Below are positions 46,346 through 59,284 of a stretch of 64,000 nucleotides of DNA, piece after piece. The DNA is taken from positions 2,232,001 to 2,296,000 of the forward strand of contig JBANDB010000005.1 of assembly GCA_037576215.1 (NCBI GenBank). The letters run 5' to 3'. The DNA is from Armillaria gallica (lineage: Eukaryota > Basidiomycota > Agaricomycetes > Agaricales > Physalacriaceae). The notes under the pieces are model-generated. The model did no database searches. It was not told the origin of the DNA and saw only the letters and a program-made list of their open reading frames with translations. Each line of letters opens with the position of its first letter. The first letter of the stretch is position 1. The position numbers and the translations under genes were made by a program.

Positions 46346-47620
46346 GCCGAGGCCTGCCGATATCCACGTGACACTCCAAACTGATGAAACTCTCCGAGTT
46401 CTGGCAGTCCCGCAGTTCTGGCATGCAACGAGCCGGCCTTCGGTCTTAGCTCCGGAGGGTCTCGTGATCCTTTCACATTTTCGGAAATTGAACGAACGTA
46501 AATCCTTTGTACACTCCCTTCACGAACGTTCACTTGTTCATGTGTGGATGGCATTCTGGTGCCTAACACAATATCGTCTCAGCATTTGAATTTGTTGACC
46601 TCTACTCTTCAGCTTATCCGACGTTCGCGCAGCAAGACGCGAATTTGCTTTACAAAGCACCCTCATTCCTTGCGCATTCCCGTTTCATCAACGGAAGCGC
46701 CACGATGCAGTGGACTTTCGGCTACTGCAGATACAGAAACTGGGAAATAAATGACCAGTTGGAATTATCACCTTTCGCCCTTTGCTATCGACGATCTATT
46801 TGAAAACCCTCACTCGGCGGTCTCAACTTGAATGTCGGAAGTGGCACCATGCGTTCCTTGTTTCGCTACCGTGAGGTTGCAAGAGCAAATTAACTGCGGC
46901 GAATTGAATAGAAACGAGCAAGAAGGTTGCAATCGGTCAGCAACCGTGTGCTTCAGCATGTTGGTCGCGGCGAATTTGACTTGCATGCTGTAGTCGTAGC
47001 CGTTTTGGTGGGTCATGCATTTGAGTTCGGACGCTTGTGTTTACTCTTTTGCGGTAGGCGTAATGAAACCTGGTTACTCTCATTTCTTTACCTCAGTCTG
47101 ACACGCTGTGGCGGCTCTTGACGGTAGACGGGTCTATCAACCGCGATAGCGCTTTTCAGGTTGTCGGCGTCTCAGAGTACATCAAATGTGCAGTAATTCC
47201 GTACCAAATCTACGGTGGATCTTGAAGCCGGTGTCTATTCGAAGGCCTTTGAGCTATACGCATCTCGAAGGATACTTGCTTTGTGCCATGGCAAATGCAT
47301 CAATGCACCATGTGAGTCATTTAGTCCGGTTTGCCAAACACCGGTCTAATTGATCATTAGTTTAGAGAAATTGATGTTTGACTTGGTTTTTGCGCATGAT
47401 AGCATGCAAATGAAAACGTGCTGTCCATTTGCCGGTGTCGTCTAAATTCTTCGGACAAATTCGAGGACCGTGTTCGACAAACGCTCATGTTACTATTCTA
47501 CTCCCGTTAACAGTGAAAGCATGATTCAAGCCTGCAGGAGCGGTATCAATCCATTCACCGGTCTCCGCCCTTGATGCAGTATTCGTCAGGCTTTCTACAG
47601 CTAACCGGATATCGGCCGCA
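46346..47620. other. Intergenic, no gene supported
   Basis: The frames are short. From about 47530 the frame of the next gene is already open but has no ATG until 47621, so an upstream exon is possible; I could not find a convincing one. Confidence 0.4.
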
Positions 47621-48089
47621 ATGATAGGAAGCGGGGTAATAGCATATGGTTTGTAAGTAGTTCTCACATCATCACGCTGGACTCAGCGCTAACCTGTACT
47701 CGTCACTCAGGAACACCGGCGCACACAAGGAGATGTTACTTCAAGTCTCTAATCCTGTATTCAATGGAATGTCAGTACAATCGCTTATGACAAGAGATGG
47801 ACTGGGATCACGACTTGATCCTGGCATCTTATCACAAACGTTTGATATCAGCCCCTCGAACTTCCTTCAATTAAACCATCTTACATGGTGGCATGCAATG
47901 CTGTATGTAGCGGGTTTAGCTCCGGTTGTAAGCACCCTCTCATTGTCGGAGCTGCTGAGAGATCCTTACGATTCCGATTTCTGGGCTCATCTCGGTGATA
48001 GTCCAGATTTTCATCATCCATGCATTATGGGTGTTCGTTTCCGTCTTGCACGTACCCTGATCGCTATACTCAACGCTTTACAGACGTAA
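47621..48089 (+). CDS. Candidate two-exon protein of about 136 aa, unknown
   Basis: Exon 1 (47621-47652) joins exon 2 (47711-48089) across a clean 58-nt intron (GTAAGT, CTAAC branch, CACTCAG). The spliced peptide begins MIGSGVIAYGLNTGAHKE and contains a hydrophobic stretch WWHAMLYVAGLAPVVSTLS. The frame is also open for 30 codons before this ATG, so the true start may lie further upstream. A GTAAGT right at the stop could splice to a final TGA-less mini-exon ending at 48144, changing only the last residues. No family recognised; it may be a fragment. Confidence 0.45.
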
Positions 48090-48144
48090 GTGACGACTTT
48101 GCCTCACCTTGTACTTACATATGACAAACTCCAGCAGGATGTAG

Positions 48145-49608
48145 GGTTTTACGCGGACCATTGGAACAAGCTATTCGAGGATATTACCAAGAGAGCGGGG
48201 CGGCTCGCACCAGGATCTTTTCCGGTGCTGTTACCGGCATGAACAAGTTTGCGAACTCTCGTAGGTGCCGTAGTTGCATGGTGTTTGACAATCAGCTAGA
48301 TGAAGTCGGGGATTGTATGGAGCTCCGCCCTCGCTCCAGATTCTCAAGACACCTCGACGTTATGGTGGAGTCATTTTATTTACGACTTGACTACAGATGA
48401 AAATACGTCATCGCTGAAAGCGCGTTTGTACTCAGTAAAGATGTAACTTGTTGGCGGTACGGTCCTCGGGGTAATGTGCGAGAGCGTGCCTTGTGAGTAT
48501 TTGTGGTAGTCACCAGGACGCGGTTGTCGCCGAAACAGCGCATGCCCTGCGGGAAGGTTCTTGAAGTCAATGTAATCAAGGTGGGTGATATACCCATTCC
48601 TGGTGCTACTCAATGCTTCGGACTCTTTAGTGGTGGTTATAATTGGCTAAGGTGCCCGAATTTACCACTAGGAAGCGTAGTTCAAAGAGTCGTCGAAGGG
48701 TCGTATCAAGTCATGACTTGATACGACTAATACTACTGTTATCGAGATGCCTATCGGACGAATCAGTATTTTTTTAGACTAGCTGCCTCTCCTATGACTG
48801 GTTGATATCACAGATATTCAAGAACATCGAGCTACCAAGGTTATGACTTCATTGTGGAGTATCATGGGGCAATAAGCAACGTACTTCGAGTTATTGAAAA
48901 CCTCTTCTTTCTCAGCTTCTCATTTTTATATCTCCCATGACGGTCTCAAGTCTCCCATCCCTGTCCTCTTAGATAGTTTGACGCTGTCACGGTTGACTTT
49001 GAAGTTGAATGATAATGATCCGGCCCGGTACCGACCGCTTCCATAAGCATCTCTCTTCTTACCATCATGTCCGCTTGTGCTTTCACATTTATCTCACTTG
49101 AGGCACGTTTCAGGCAGGCCAGAGCGCCTAACACATTCTCGAAACAAGATATAGAAGTCCGGGCGCTGGCACGAATCACTGTTTGTCGCACTGAATCGAC
49201 AGACTTAGATTCGGAGCTCACCCGCGAAGCATGATGAATATTATCATTGTTTTTCAGATCCAATCACCAGGGTAAGTACATGCCCTTCGGAATACCGTGC
49301 TTCCACTTATGTAGTTTCTTCGGTTCCGCGTAGACATAATCAGTGTCATCAGCCTGATGAAGTGATAGAGATCCTAGATTGGATATCAGCCACAAAACAT
49401 ATTGAAAAAGAGTCATTCACGGAATTGGGACTCAGAAAATCTTATCCTGCATCTTATCCTGCTCGTGATATGACTCGTGGAGAGCCTCATGGCGGCCAGA
49501 TTGGTATACATTGACGTATTGATGGCGTCTCTCACACTGCTATATTAGAGCGGCCGAGAAAGTTGGAGTCAAATTTCCCTTCCCGATCCTTCTTCCCCCG
49601 AGTTCACC
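48145..49608. other. Intergenic, with a 28-bp perfect palindrome
   Basis: Partly open frames on both strands (plus 48161-48400, minus 48613-48380, minus 49263-48946) lack good starts or splice context. The palindrome at 48700-48727 is listed separately. Confidence 0.4.
48700..48727. repeat. 28-bp perfect palindrome
   Basis: Each half is GTCGTATCAAGTCA followed directly by its complement TGACTTGATACGAC, with no spacer. The flanking bases do not pair. It could be a dimer-binding site or a cruciform-forming sequence. Confidence 0.9.
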
Positions 49609-51827
49609 ATGGACCCCATGGACCCCATGGGCATGTACTCAACTCCTCCCTCGATGGAATACACCCAGGCGGGTATGAATTTGTCGTCTGGTCCGTCCTG
49701 GGTCAATCATTTCATGGGTTTTTCGTCGCTCTTCGGTCTAGGAGCACTGTTCTCCACACATTCGTACATATGGGATAGCTTCAGGTTACTGGTGTTAGGG
49801 TCCATCATTGAAGCGGGGCGTAGACTGTGCCAGTGGCTTATGGAGCGTGTTCGGTTTCGTGAGTCCTTCATTTCGCAAACCATTAACTCTGACCTCAATA
49901 TGTTTCAGAATATTCCATAACGGCCAGATTTGACCAAGGGGATCCCGCCTACGAGTGGATCGTTCATTTTTTGGTACGAAATAATTTCTGTTTATGTCGA
50001 GAGCTTGGTAGGCAAGCGGGTCTCGTTCAAACGTACATTTTCGATTCAACGTATGCTCAAGTTTCGACGGAATGACATTTACTCGTTCATCCATGAACGG
50101 ATTCATGCTCTTTTTGTAGAATTTTGCTTACATGTCGATTAGACACAGGAAAAAGTCTGGAAACGATCTCGAGATTTCCGTGTAACTGCCAAAAGCTCGA
50201 AGCGCGAGTGGTCCATAGAAACGGGGCCTGAAAGTGTACAAGGAAACGCGGAATACGTACCCGAATATGCTAAGCCTCAAATATTCCGTTGGGAAGGTTA
50301 TTGGTTGGAAATCAAGCGTACGGATGGTTTCTTTACTGGCAATCGTGCTGCAGGCGGACCTCCCAGTGGCGGTGGTACGATATATGTAACGTGAGTCAAG
50401 CTCTCTACCACAACGTGTTGTTTTACTGACGCCCGCAGTGTGTATACAATGGACATGAGCATCCTCTCGAGACTTGTGGAAGATGCACGACGTCGATATA
50501 TCAATGTTAGCAAGCCCAATGTCATCGTCCATTCTACAGAAGCCGTGGTGGTAGTCATCGTTCTCCCTGTCTTCATCATTCAGCACTAATCTCGTGTTCA
50601 GATGGGGCACAACTACGGGAGAGGTGGTATGTGGGCTGACGTGAAGCGGAAGCCTAAGCGCCCCTTGGAATCTATCATCCTGCGGGAGGGTATCTTACAA
50701 TCGCTTATACAAGACGCGCGGGAGTTCATCGACTCGGAACAATGGTACAACAAAGCTGGAATCCCACATCGGATGGGTATCCTGCTCTACGGACCCCCGG
50801 GAACCGGCAAGAGTATGTGGCGCCGTTCGCAGATCTCTTAATATACATATTCTGACGCTGACCCAGGTTCGACAATCTACGCTTTGGTGAGGCTGCGTGC
50901 CTATACTTGGCTAAAGACACCCTTATCTTATCATCACGGTTTCTTTAGGCAGGCGAATTGGGATTTGAAATATACTCCCTCTCATTAGCATCAAACTAGT
51001 ATGTGTTCTTTCCTCCAACGTATCCTTAGGACCCGAAGCTGACTGTGGAAAACAGCGTGGACGACTCATTCCTTCAGCGCGCGGCCTCAGCGGTGCCCAA
51101 GCATTCAATATTCCTAATTGAGGATATCGATTGTGCCTTCCCGTCCCGCGAAGATCGAGAAGAAGACCTTTTGCATAATCAATACATCGCCTATGACCCT
51201 TACTCTCAGCCCCCACACCGTCGACGGTCCCTCGTTACGCTTTCCGGGTTGTTGAACGTTATCGACGGCGTAGGTAGCGAGGAAGGCAAATTGTTTTTCG
51301 CTACGGTACGTTCCCTTACATAAAATATCCCTGGTGACAGGCGCCTAATACTTTGCTACAATATCACACAGACAAATTACATCGACAGACTCGACGCTGC
51401 TCTCCTTCGACCGGGGCGTATCGACAGGAAAGTTCCCTACAGCCTCGCGACTCGCGAGCAAGCGGAAGCTCTTTATACGCGATTTTTCCCTGAAAGCCGC
51501 TTACCGGACCTTGGAATCATGGTCGAGAAGGGAGACTCAATCGAACAATATGCCAGGGACTTCGCGGATCAAATTCCATCTGATGAGTTCTCCACGGCCG
51601 AATTACAGGGATACCTACTAGCTCACAAGAAGCAACCTAGGCAGGCTGTGGATGATGTCAACGCTTGGATTGAGAAGGAAAGACAAGAACGGAGGGAGAA
51701 GCGAGAGAGAGAAGCCAAACGCTTAGAGAAGATGCGAGAACAGGCCAAAAAGCGTTCCAATATGTACTCTCCTATGCCAGTTGTCCCTGGGATGGCAGTG
51801 GGACCTGTGATAGAGGATGATTTTTGA
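49609..51827 (+). CDS. BCS1-like AAA ATPase, 551 aa
   Basis: BCS1-family AAA protein of the mitochondrial inner membrane; the yeast and human members move the folded Rieske iron-sulphur protein across the membrane for complex III assembly. Nine exons: 49609-49858, 49909-49973, 50149-50390, 50439-50550, 50602-50812, 50867-50886, 50949-50998, 51056-51305, 51372-51827. Residues about 56-79 form the membrane anchor, followed by the BCS1 N-terminal domain (WIVHFL, EKVWKRSRDF, RWEGYWLEIKR). The AAA module has Walker A GPPGTGKS (287-294), YSLSLASNYVDDSFLQ, Walker B IFLIEDIDCAF (335-345) and TNYIDRLDAALLRPGRID (401 on). The C-terminus adds a highly charged helix (EKERQERREKRERE) and a Met/Pro-rich end. 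Fungi often have several BCS1 paralogues, so this may not be the Rieske factor itself. Intron 2 is unusually long (175 nt). Confidence 0.9.
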
Positions 51828-52467
51828 CGTCTTGATACCTTAGAATATGTATTCATTTAGTTGCTAATGACATTTTCATACTGATGACGGTTGGAAGATG
51901 TGTTTCGCGAAGCGGTAATATAACCTGGGCCTGAAAGAACAGCGACATAATGGAGAATGGTTCAAGGCGGATATCATCAAGTGGTGATACATCAAGACAG
52001 CCGGGGAAATCCAGAAATGTCCAATATCAGGAATGGTCGAGGTCTAAGCTTGTCAGGCGATATGGTGAGCAACCCAGAGGAAGGGCGCTGGCATATTACA
52101 CGCTCCCTCTAGAAGACGCGGGGATCAATTCATTAGAAGACTAGGTACATTATTACCGCGAGATATATGGATAAAGATAGGGCAGGATGCTGTAAAGTGT
52201 GTCTAGAGCGAAAGCATGAGTGGGAAAAGGTAAGTACATGTAACAGGGAGCGGCGTGATATATGTAGCAAGAACGACAAGCGAAATCCAATGAAGCAGAA
52301 TAGATTGTAATACTAATACATGTAGGTGATTACTTGTAGACCAAATGTGTGTAACTGTATTAAGTATGCGAATTTGCGAAGGAGTCCCAAAGGTATATCT
52401 AGGTCATGCGGGGGAATGAGTTTCATAGCATCATAAAAAACTACCGATTGGTATAACACCGGCACAT
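51828..52467. other. Convergent intergenic region of BCS1-like and PDR genes
   Basis: About 640 bp between two stop codons facing each other. No gene or clear terminator hairpin seen; it should hold both polyadenylation sites. Confidence 0.6.
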
Positions 52468-55400
52468 CTAGATGTTCCTTGCTTTGGCACCTTTTGGTAC
52501 ACGAGCGAGCCAGTAGAAGAAGAGAGCGCCGACAACGTTTACGACAATATACACCCAGAAAATGCCAAAGTTCCGCCATCGGTGATCGTACGACACGTTG
52601 ATCTGGGTCAAGAAAGCATTCGTTGATGTGACAGAGCAGAACTGACAGTTGGACGTCGCGTCGGGATTGGTGATGCTACCTCCGGCCATATTTATGTAGT
52701 CCTCGAGGTATTGACGGCAAGTGGTTCCGTTCGTAGGGTTGAATACCGAAACTTCGATATCCGAGCAGGTTGCTCGCGTGTTGGCTAGACCTGTCGATAA
52801 CAGGCCGTCGACCAAATATGTAAATGGGGATACGCGGTACATGAAGATCCAGAAATGAGGGAATTCGTCTGGACCAGCGAGAACACTAAATAAAGATATG
52901 TCAGTTAGGCCGTAATTCCGAATCTTACGGAGAAGAGTCGCTTACCCGCAGAACACTAATGTCAGCGAGAACAGCATGTTGGCAAGGTTTCCTCCAGTCT
53001 CGGCTGTGTCAATACCCGCAATAATCATGTCCGTAAACGTCGATGTGAACATGAGGAAGGACCAGACATAGAGGAAGAACAAGGCGCCGCGTTCGTGTGT
53101 GGTGTTCGTATCATAGGTATTGGCGTACAGCCCCACGGGGTAATAGTAGCAGAAGAAGATCAGCACACCCATCAGCGAGTTCCAGGGCAACTCGGCTGTG
53201 ATATTCGCCAACATGAAGGCTTGCCATGAATAGGTCTTCGACGGACGTTCTCGGACCTCGTACAGTGACCTCTGTGTGACGAAATGGGGCATGATTTGAT
53301 TGACCAGGTTACCGAAGATGGTCATCAACATGAAAATGGAGAACATCTGGTTTTGCAGGCCTTGAAGGGTGTTGTCGGCTTTGAAAAACGAGAAACCAAT
53401 GAACAATGCCTATAAGATAAGACCATGAACAAGGATATCAAAAGACGGCAAAAGACGACTCACCGTCAAAACCGAAAGTGCCGTCTTGGAATAGATATAT
53501 GAAGGAGTGCGCCAGTATTGTTGGAAAACCCGGTAGGTACAGATAAGATACTGAGAGAAGAAAGGAGCGGCAAACTCGCGGGTAGCATTGATGTCGGTGA
53601 CAGCCATGGGATCGAGAGGTTTAGCATTCTCGCGTTTACGTGCCAACTCCTCCTTGATGGCAACGAGCTCAGGGCTCTGGTTCCATGCCTCAACAAAGTC
53701 ACGAGTAGCAACAGCTCCAGGGGCAGCACCAATGACTTGAAGCATCCATTCAGCCGGATTGGCATCAGGAGGACACCGCGGGGCACCGTTGCGCTCAAAG
53801 TAGTCGATCATCGTCTGCGAGTTCTCGCCAATATCACCATAGTAAACTGTCTGCCCACCGCGACCGAGGAACAAAAGTCGATCGAATTCCTGGAAGAGAA
53901 GCGCAGATGGCTGGTGAATAGTGCATAAGATGGCTTGTCCATTTTTCGCCAGTTTACGGAGAAGCGTGCAGATTGCCCACGCGGTTTGACTAGAATCGGA
54001 ATATACATTAATCCCATTCGTCATAAACCAGAGATTGATGAACTTTACCTGTCAAGACCAGAAGTAGGTTCATCAAGGAAGAGTAATAGCTCAGGCTTGG
54101 CAGCCAATTCCACACCGATGGTTAGACGCTTGCGCTGTTCGACGTTGAGACCTGATTACGTTCATTCAGTCACCGAACCAACAAACCAAAGCAATGCGCC
54201 TATACCTTCACCAGGAACACCGACGACAGCATCAGCGTATTGTTCCATCTCTAGCAGACGAATGACTTCTTCGACGTATGCCACTTTCTCGGCGTCCGAG
54301 ATGTGCTTTGGTTGCCGTAACCTAGCACTGAACTCAAGAGCCTCCCGAACAGTCGATGTCTGGAGATGCAAGTCCTGTGAAACCAGAGCACGGTTAATAC
54401 CATCCCTGAAAACGGGTTGAAGCGGACACCCACCTGCTGCTGAACATAGCCTGTCTTGCGTTGGAAAGAACTGTCTCGTTGGTGACCATCAACCAACATG
54501 GAACCCGTAACGACACCCATAGTAACACGACTCGCCAGCACATCCAACAAAGTTGTTTTACCAGCACCAGAAGCACCCTAAATCATAGTTAAATTTAGCG
54601 GTAACTCAGCTCGTATTATGAACGAAACCTACCATGAGAGCAGTCAGCGTACCCGGCTCGACCCAACCATTGACATGATCCAATAGTCGCCTCGGTTCAC
54701 CCTTGATTTTAATATCATAACAGACATCCTCCCAATGGAAGATAGCGGTCTGCTTCTGAAGTGCCCCAACTGCTTGATCCTGCTGACGAACCAAAGAAGT
54801 CTTATTCTCGTCGAGTGCATCGCCATCAGCCTCTTCGTCATCTGCCTTGCTGGGTTTGGGAGGTAGATGCCCACGTCTGAACACGAGAACTTCGCCCTTG
54901 GACTTGGCTGCGGTGATGTATTCGGTCGCCGTCATGTACGTGAAGCAGAAGAAGCAAATGAAGGCAATGATGATACCAAGGTTCCTGAAAGAGTGACGTC
55001 ACGTCAGTTCATGAGAATTCCATCTGTCGAACTCGGCTTCACCCACCTCCAGAGGTGCGAACGACGGTACTTAAAGGTTTCTTCGAGATACCGGGTGCCC
55101 GATACGAAATTGGAACCAACTTCAGATCCTGCTGTCGAACAGATGTGATTTGTAGGGCCGACATCAGCGTATGATGGTCCTGACGGTACGTAAGCGGAGC
55201 AAGGATATTGCTGGCCATCGAATTCGTTAACCATCAGACTCTCGAACGCATAACCGATAGGATCAATGTAGTTGATCCATCGGAAGTAGACATGCATTCC
55301 AGATGTAGGGATTGTGAAGCCAGTGTAAATAACCAGGGCGAGAATGAGAATAGCGGCGGGAGCCATGGCCTGGGAAATTGTCCGGGAAAGTGCACCGATG

Positions 55401-57537
55401 GTCCGGAAAATCATGGACATCGCCAAAGTACACATAAACGAGAAGAGGATAAAGACAAAGAAACCATCCGCTTCACGACGCAGGTTGGTCATGAAGTAGA
55501 GAACCGTATTGAAACTTATGGCCGTGAGGATCTTTGAAGGTAGATCACAGATCATAGATGCGATAGCTTCAGAAGACGGATGATAGAATGCCATACGTGA
55601 ATGTTTCTCGACGATAGGGCGTTGCTCGTACAAGGTAAGAATCTATCAAGCATCATTAGATCAGACGTATGTGAAGATGGAGGTCTGCAAAACTAACCTC
55701 AAGGGCGGAACTGAAAGCGTTCATGAGGATAGCGAAAAAGAGCAATGCCCCACGGCTATAGAAACTGCCGGTGTCCTTGGGAAGGTTGTAAAAGATACTG
55801 GAGATGATCAACGACATGATGAAGTTGCCAAGCACAGCGGTGAAAAACAGGGTCATATCTCCATGGAGTCTCTGGAAGCCGCGTTGAAGGCATAGGCGTA
55901 CTTGCATAGGGGTAGAGAGGGTATACGGCGACTTTGCGCGCCTACAAGCGGAGGTTAGAAAACGACGAACGCGAAAATTTCCAAGATCTACTCACATTCC
56001 CTTTGCCTGTTGAGCTTTCCGTGAAACTCGGAATTTGTCGAGTTGATCGCCGCCAACGGGGAATTCACGGTCAAATCTATCAATCTCCTGTAATAGACGC
56101 TTTCGCTCGTCACTCTCCTTCCATGCCTTGGCAAACTCGTCGGGTGTACGCGGGACTTTCGACTCATACCCGGGTCGAACCTGACGTTCGGCAGGATTAG
56201 TGAGGGATGTCAAAAAGTCTGCCGTGGTCTGGCGCTCCGGGCAGTGGAAACCCATCTCAACGAAGAACCGCTTCGCAGTCTCCGTGCGGCCGAAGTAAAT
56301 CTGGCGCCCTTCATAAAGAACAACAGCTTTGTCAAAGATCTGGAAGACGTAATTAGTAGGGCGCTAATCGAGAATCATAACGTCACGCACATCGTAGATG
56401 TCCTGAGAAGCCTGGTAGATCGCAACAACAGCAGTAGCGCCCATGTACTTAGTAGATAATCGCACAGTTTTGACGAACTCTAGTGCTGTTGCGCTGTCGA
56501 GACCACGAGTGCTGTTGTCCCAGCACTGTAGCGGGCTACCGCTAAGCGCCACCTCTGCGATACTGACACGTTTACGTTCTCCGCCGGAAACACCGCGAAC
56601 AAAGTCATTTCCGACCTTGGTGTTCAACGTATGAGAAAGACCAAATACCGCCATTACGACATCTCGCATGTGCTCAGCCCACATGTCCCTCGAGACACCA
56701 GGGATACGAGTGCGGGGAGTCCGAGCACGAGCGGCAAAGGATAAAGTTTGTCCAACGGTGAGATTGGGAAAATGGACGTCGGTCTCCGCGTTGTAGACGA
56801 CTTCACCGCGAAAATCGCGGTGCATTGTCTTCCATGGAATGCCTGGAAAAGTACTCAAAATAAGCTCACACGACCGTAAAAATGGAACCGACCTTGATAG
56901 TTAATCTTGGCATCCTTTTCGACGAAGAATCCATGCGTTTCACCAGATATGGTCTTGAGCAGCGTCGTACAACCACTGCGAGAGAATAATGTCACACCCA
57001 GCTCAATACAGAAAAAAAATCAACGCACCTGCCAGGACGGCCAAGAACAACCAGCATCTCTCCATGCCTGAGAACACCTTCAAAATCCCTCAAAATATCT
57101 ATCCTCCGTCCCTTGCTCCCAACCAGACCCCCGACCATCTTAGGCAGGTCGAGCAGCACGTTCCCGACGGTCTTTTGGTGGTCAGTGGGCTTCCCGTATC
57201 CATATACATTTAGATTCTGGAAGCTGATGCCAGCTGTACGACGAGGATACCGGTCGGGGTCGCGCGAGGTAATCTGCAGAATAGAGCGAATCCACAGGTG
57301 GTAGTCGAATTTACCGGACCGGGGATCCATGCGTGGGTCAGGACTGCCCTCAAATGGATTGTCATCGTCATGAAGGCCCTGGCCCGCTAGAGAAGCATTC
57401 GTCAACGACCTGGCCAACTGCACAACTTCCCTCTCTGCATCCTCTGGAAACGGCTCGGCGTCGTAGGCCGTGACAGCAGATTCATGGTCAGCTGAAATCC
57501 TCTCTGTAAGTTTTTCGTTTGGGTCCTGCGTGCTCAT
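52468..57537 (-). CDS. PDR-type (ABCG) full-size ABC transporter, 1467 aa
   Basis: Plasma-membrane drug/lipid efflux pump of the fungal PDR5/CDR1 family, layout NBD1-TMD1-NBD2-TMD2. Thirteen exons in minus order: 57029-57537, 56893-56975, 56391-56842, 55996-56339, 55698-55941, 55047-55642, 54633-54984, 54434-54577, 54206-54374, 54049-54151, 53464-53989, 52946-53409, 52468-52885. Introns are 48-62 nt. NBD1 has the family's degenerate Walker A GRPGSGCTT (166-174, Cys for Lys), signature VSGGERKR (281-288) and [17 protein letters not shown]2 has a canonical Walker [10 protein letters not shown] (861-869), a degenerate signature [12 protein letters not shown] (966-977), and Walker B with [13 protein letters not shown] (986 on). 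Both membrane domains show typical motifs ([25 protein letters not shown]). Sites that are degenerate match the usual PDR pattern, so the pump looks intact. The donor of intron 2 (GTCGGT) is non-standard. Confidence 0.95.
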
Positions 57538-58661
57538 CGTCGGGGACAGCGACGGAAGGGAATGAAAAGGAACGAAGGAACAGAATAGTGGAAAGAAACG
57601 TAGCGCCGCTCATGCTTGTTGATATATGGAATATGTAGTCGTTCAGGGCCCCGCTGACATATGCAGAATTTCGTTTCCTTTCTGTGGCACGGGGTTGTTG
57701 TCAAGCTCATACTTTAACTCAGATCATACCTAATGCGGCAAAATACGGGCCGAAACTTTCATCTTTGGGTGTAATTCGGCCACTTATACTTTGGATGTTG
57801 ATTGAACGGTAGTGCGGTGGCTTCCTCGCCTGAAGGAGCTTCATAAATGTTTCAATAGAAAAATCAAAGGTCGGAATTTTGTACAACAAGCCCAACAACT
57901 CACACGCCATACTGATTGCCGAGGATCTCCTGTAACGCGGAAAATTTCTGCTACTAACCCCAGATCAGCAAGGGTAAGAGGTAAGACGACATGAACTCCT
58001 CATTCAGGTATCGTGAGATTTCATATCAAGTATTTCCTGCAATGATATTCAATTCACTCGTTTTATTCGTTCCGCACCATGTGTAGAACCGAACCAACCA
58101 TTCTACGTGATCGTTCCGGTGCTTCCTTCGCCCCTGATAGAAGCGGCATAATAACTGCCTATTCCTCTTAGCCCGACAAACAAGGCCAGAATTACGTGGC
58201 GTCCTTCAGTTCGGATTGCGGTGTATCCCACCTGGGACGCCCATAACCATTCCAGTTCCAAGCATCATTCTTTCCCTTTGGTTACAGTGGCCAGTTAGCG
58301 GCTCAGTGCCGCGGTATCTCCCGGCCTCCGGTGCCTGACATACAGTCACTGGGACAAATTCCCGGCCGGAATCTTTCGTCTTGGCGACCCTTGCAACCGT
58401 CTGCAAAAGGAATACTTTTCCCGTCATGTCAGTGTCGAAGTGACTGGACACCAGATCAGACCAGATCTAGCCTCCAAACCCAATCGCTAGCGACATGTGC
58501 TCGAAAGATAATATGAATTGCTTCAAATCTACATTACCATCCCCCGTTCCCAGGAACTTTTCAAGGTGTGGAGTACATTCCGGAGCTTCTCGAACGGCCC
58601 GTACAAATTTTGCTCGTATCACTCCGGCAATACAGAAATTTGAGGCAGTCTGATTTACTTA
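57538..58661. promoter_or_regulatory. Upstream region of the PDR gene, no gene seen
   Basis: About 1.1 kb before the PDR start codon. No frame with a sound start or introns. A short direct repeat CCAGATCAGACCAGATC is at 58451-58467. I see no clear PDRE-like site. Confidence 0.4.
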
Positions 58662-59284
58662 CCTATACCTAAGATTCCATGTAAATAACAGGACTTACTG
58701 ATGCTTGTACCCATAGCAAAGGTTCATGAAAGCTTTGGATCATCTCTGGAATGTAGGATATCGGATTTGAATCGAGGCTGCTGTAATCGAGGTCTGAAAG
58801 CAAAGATTCAGGAATTCCTTGAACTAATTACGAAAGCCTCCGTTTGGGGTAAAGTTTCGGCAGATGGAAAACTTAAGGTTTACTGGTGTACGGAACGCAT
58901 GCCTAGACCTTTGTTTCCCGTGCCGACATCAAATAGACCCAAATTAGGATTTCGGACAACGTTCCGGCACAGTATGCCCGAAACTAAGCCCGAAGCCTTA
59001 GTTTCGGCTTTTCCTAACACGGATATCGAAATAAAGAATTCCGGTCGAGATTTCGGTAACCCTCACATTTTTGGTACTGGTCCTGCCGAAATATGTGTCC
59101 AAACAGATGCTTTCGGCAACGATTCAGGGTAGCTGGGAACAATTAGTTTCGGCTCGAGCACCGGAACCTCGTGATCCATTCCTTGTTTCTTTGATTTGGG
59201 ATCGATTTCATAGCATCCTGGAACTTTTGGTATCGGACGGAATTCCAGCAAGTCTTATTCACGATCCGAAAGCTTAGGTATAGG
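58662..59284. mobile_element. 623-bp TA-flanked inverted-repeat element
   Basis: CCTATACCTAAG at the left end matches CTTAGGTATAGG at the right end, both bordered by TA, so 14 bp pair including the flanking TA; pairing is weaker inwards. The interior has a 143-codon plus-strand frame (58701-59132) and a perfect 11-bp inverted repeat CCGAAACTAAG...CTTAGTTTCGG (58978-59007). Frequent TTTCGG/CCGAAA words make the interior self-complementary. It resembles a mariner-like MITE. The frame is probably not a gene. Confidence 0.55.

Noticed and set aside
48946..49263. 105-codon minus-strand frame
   Set aside because: It opens at TTG; the first ATG leaves only a short peptide, and no introns or homologous motifs support it.
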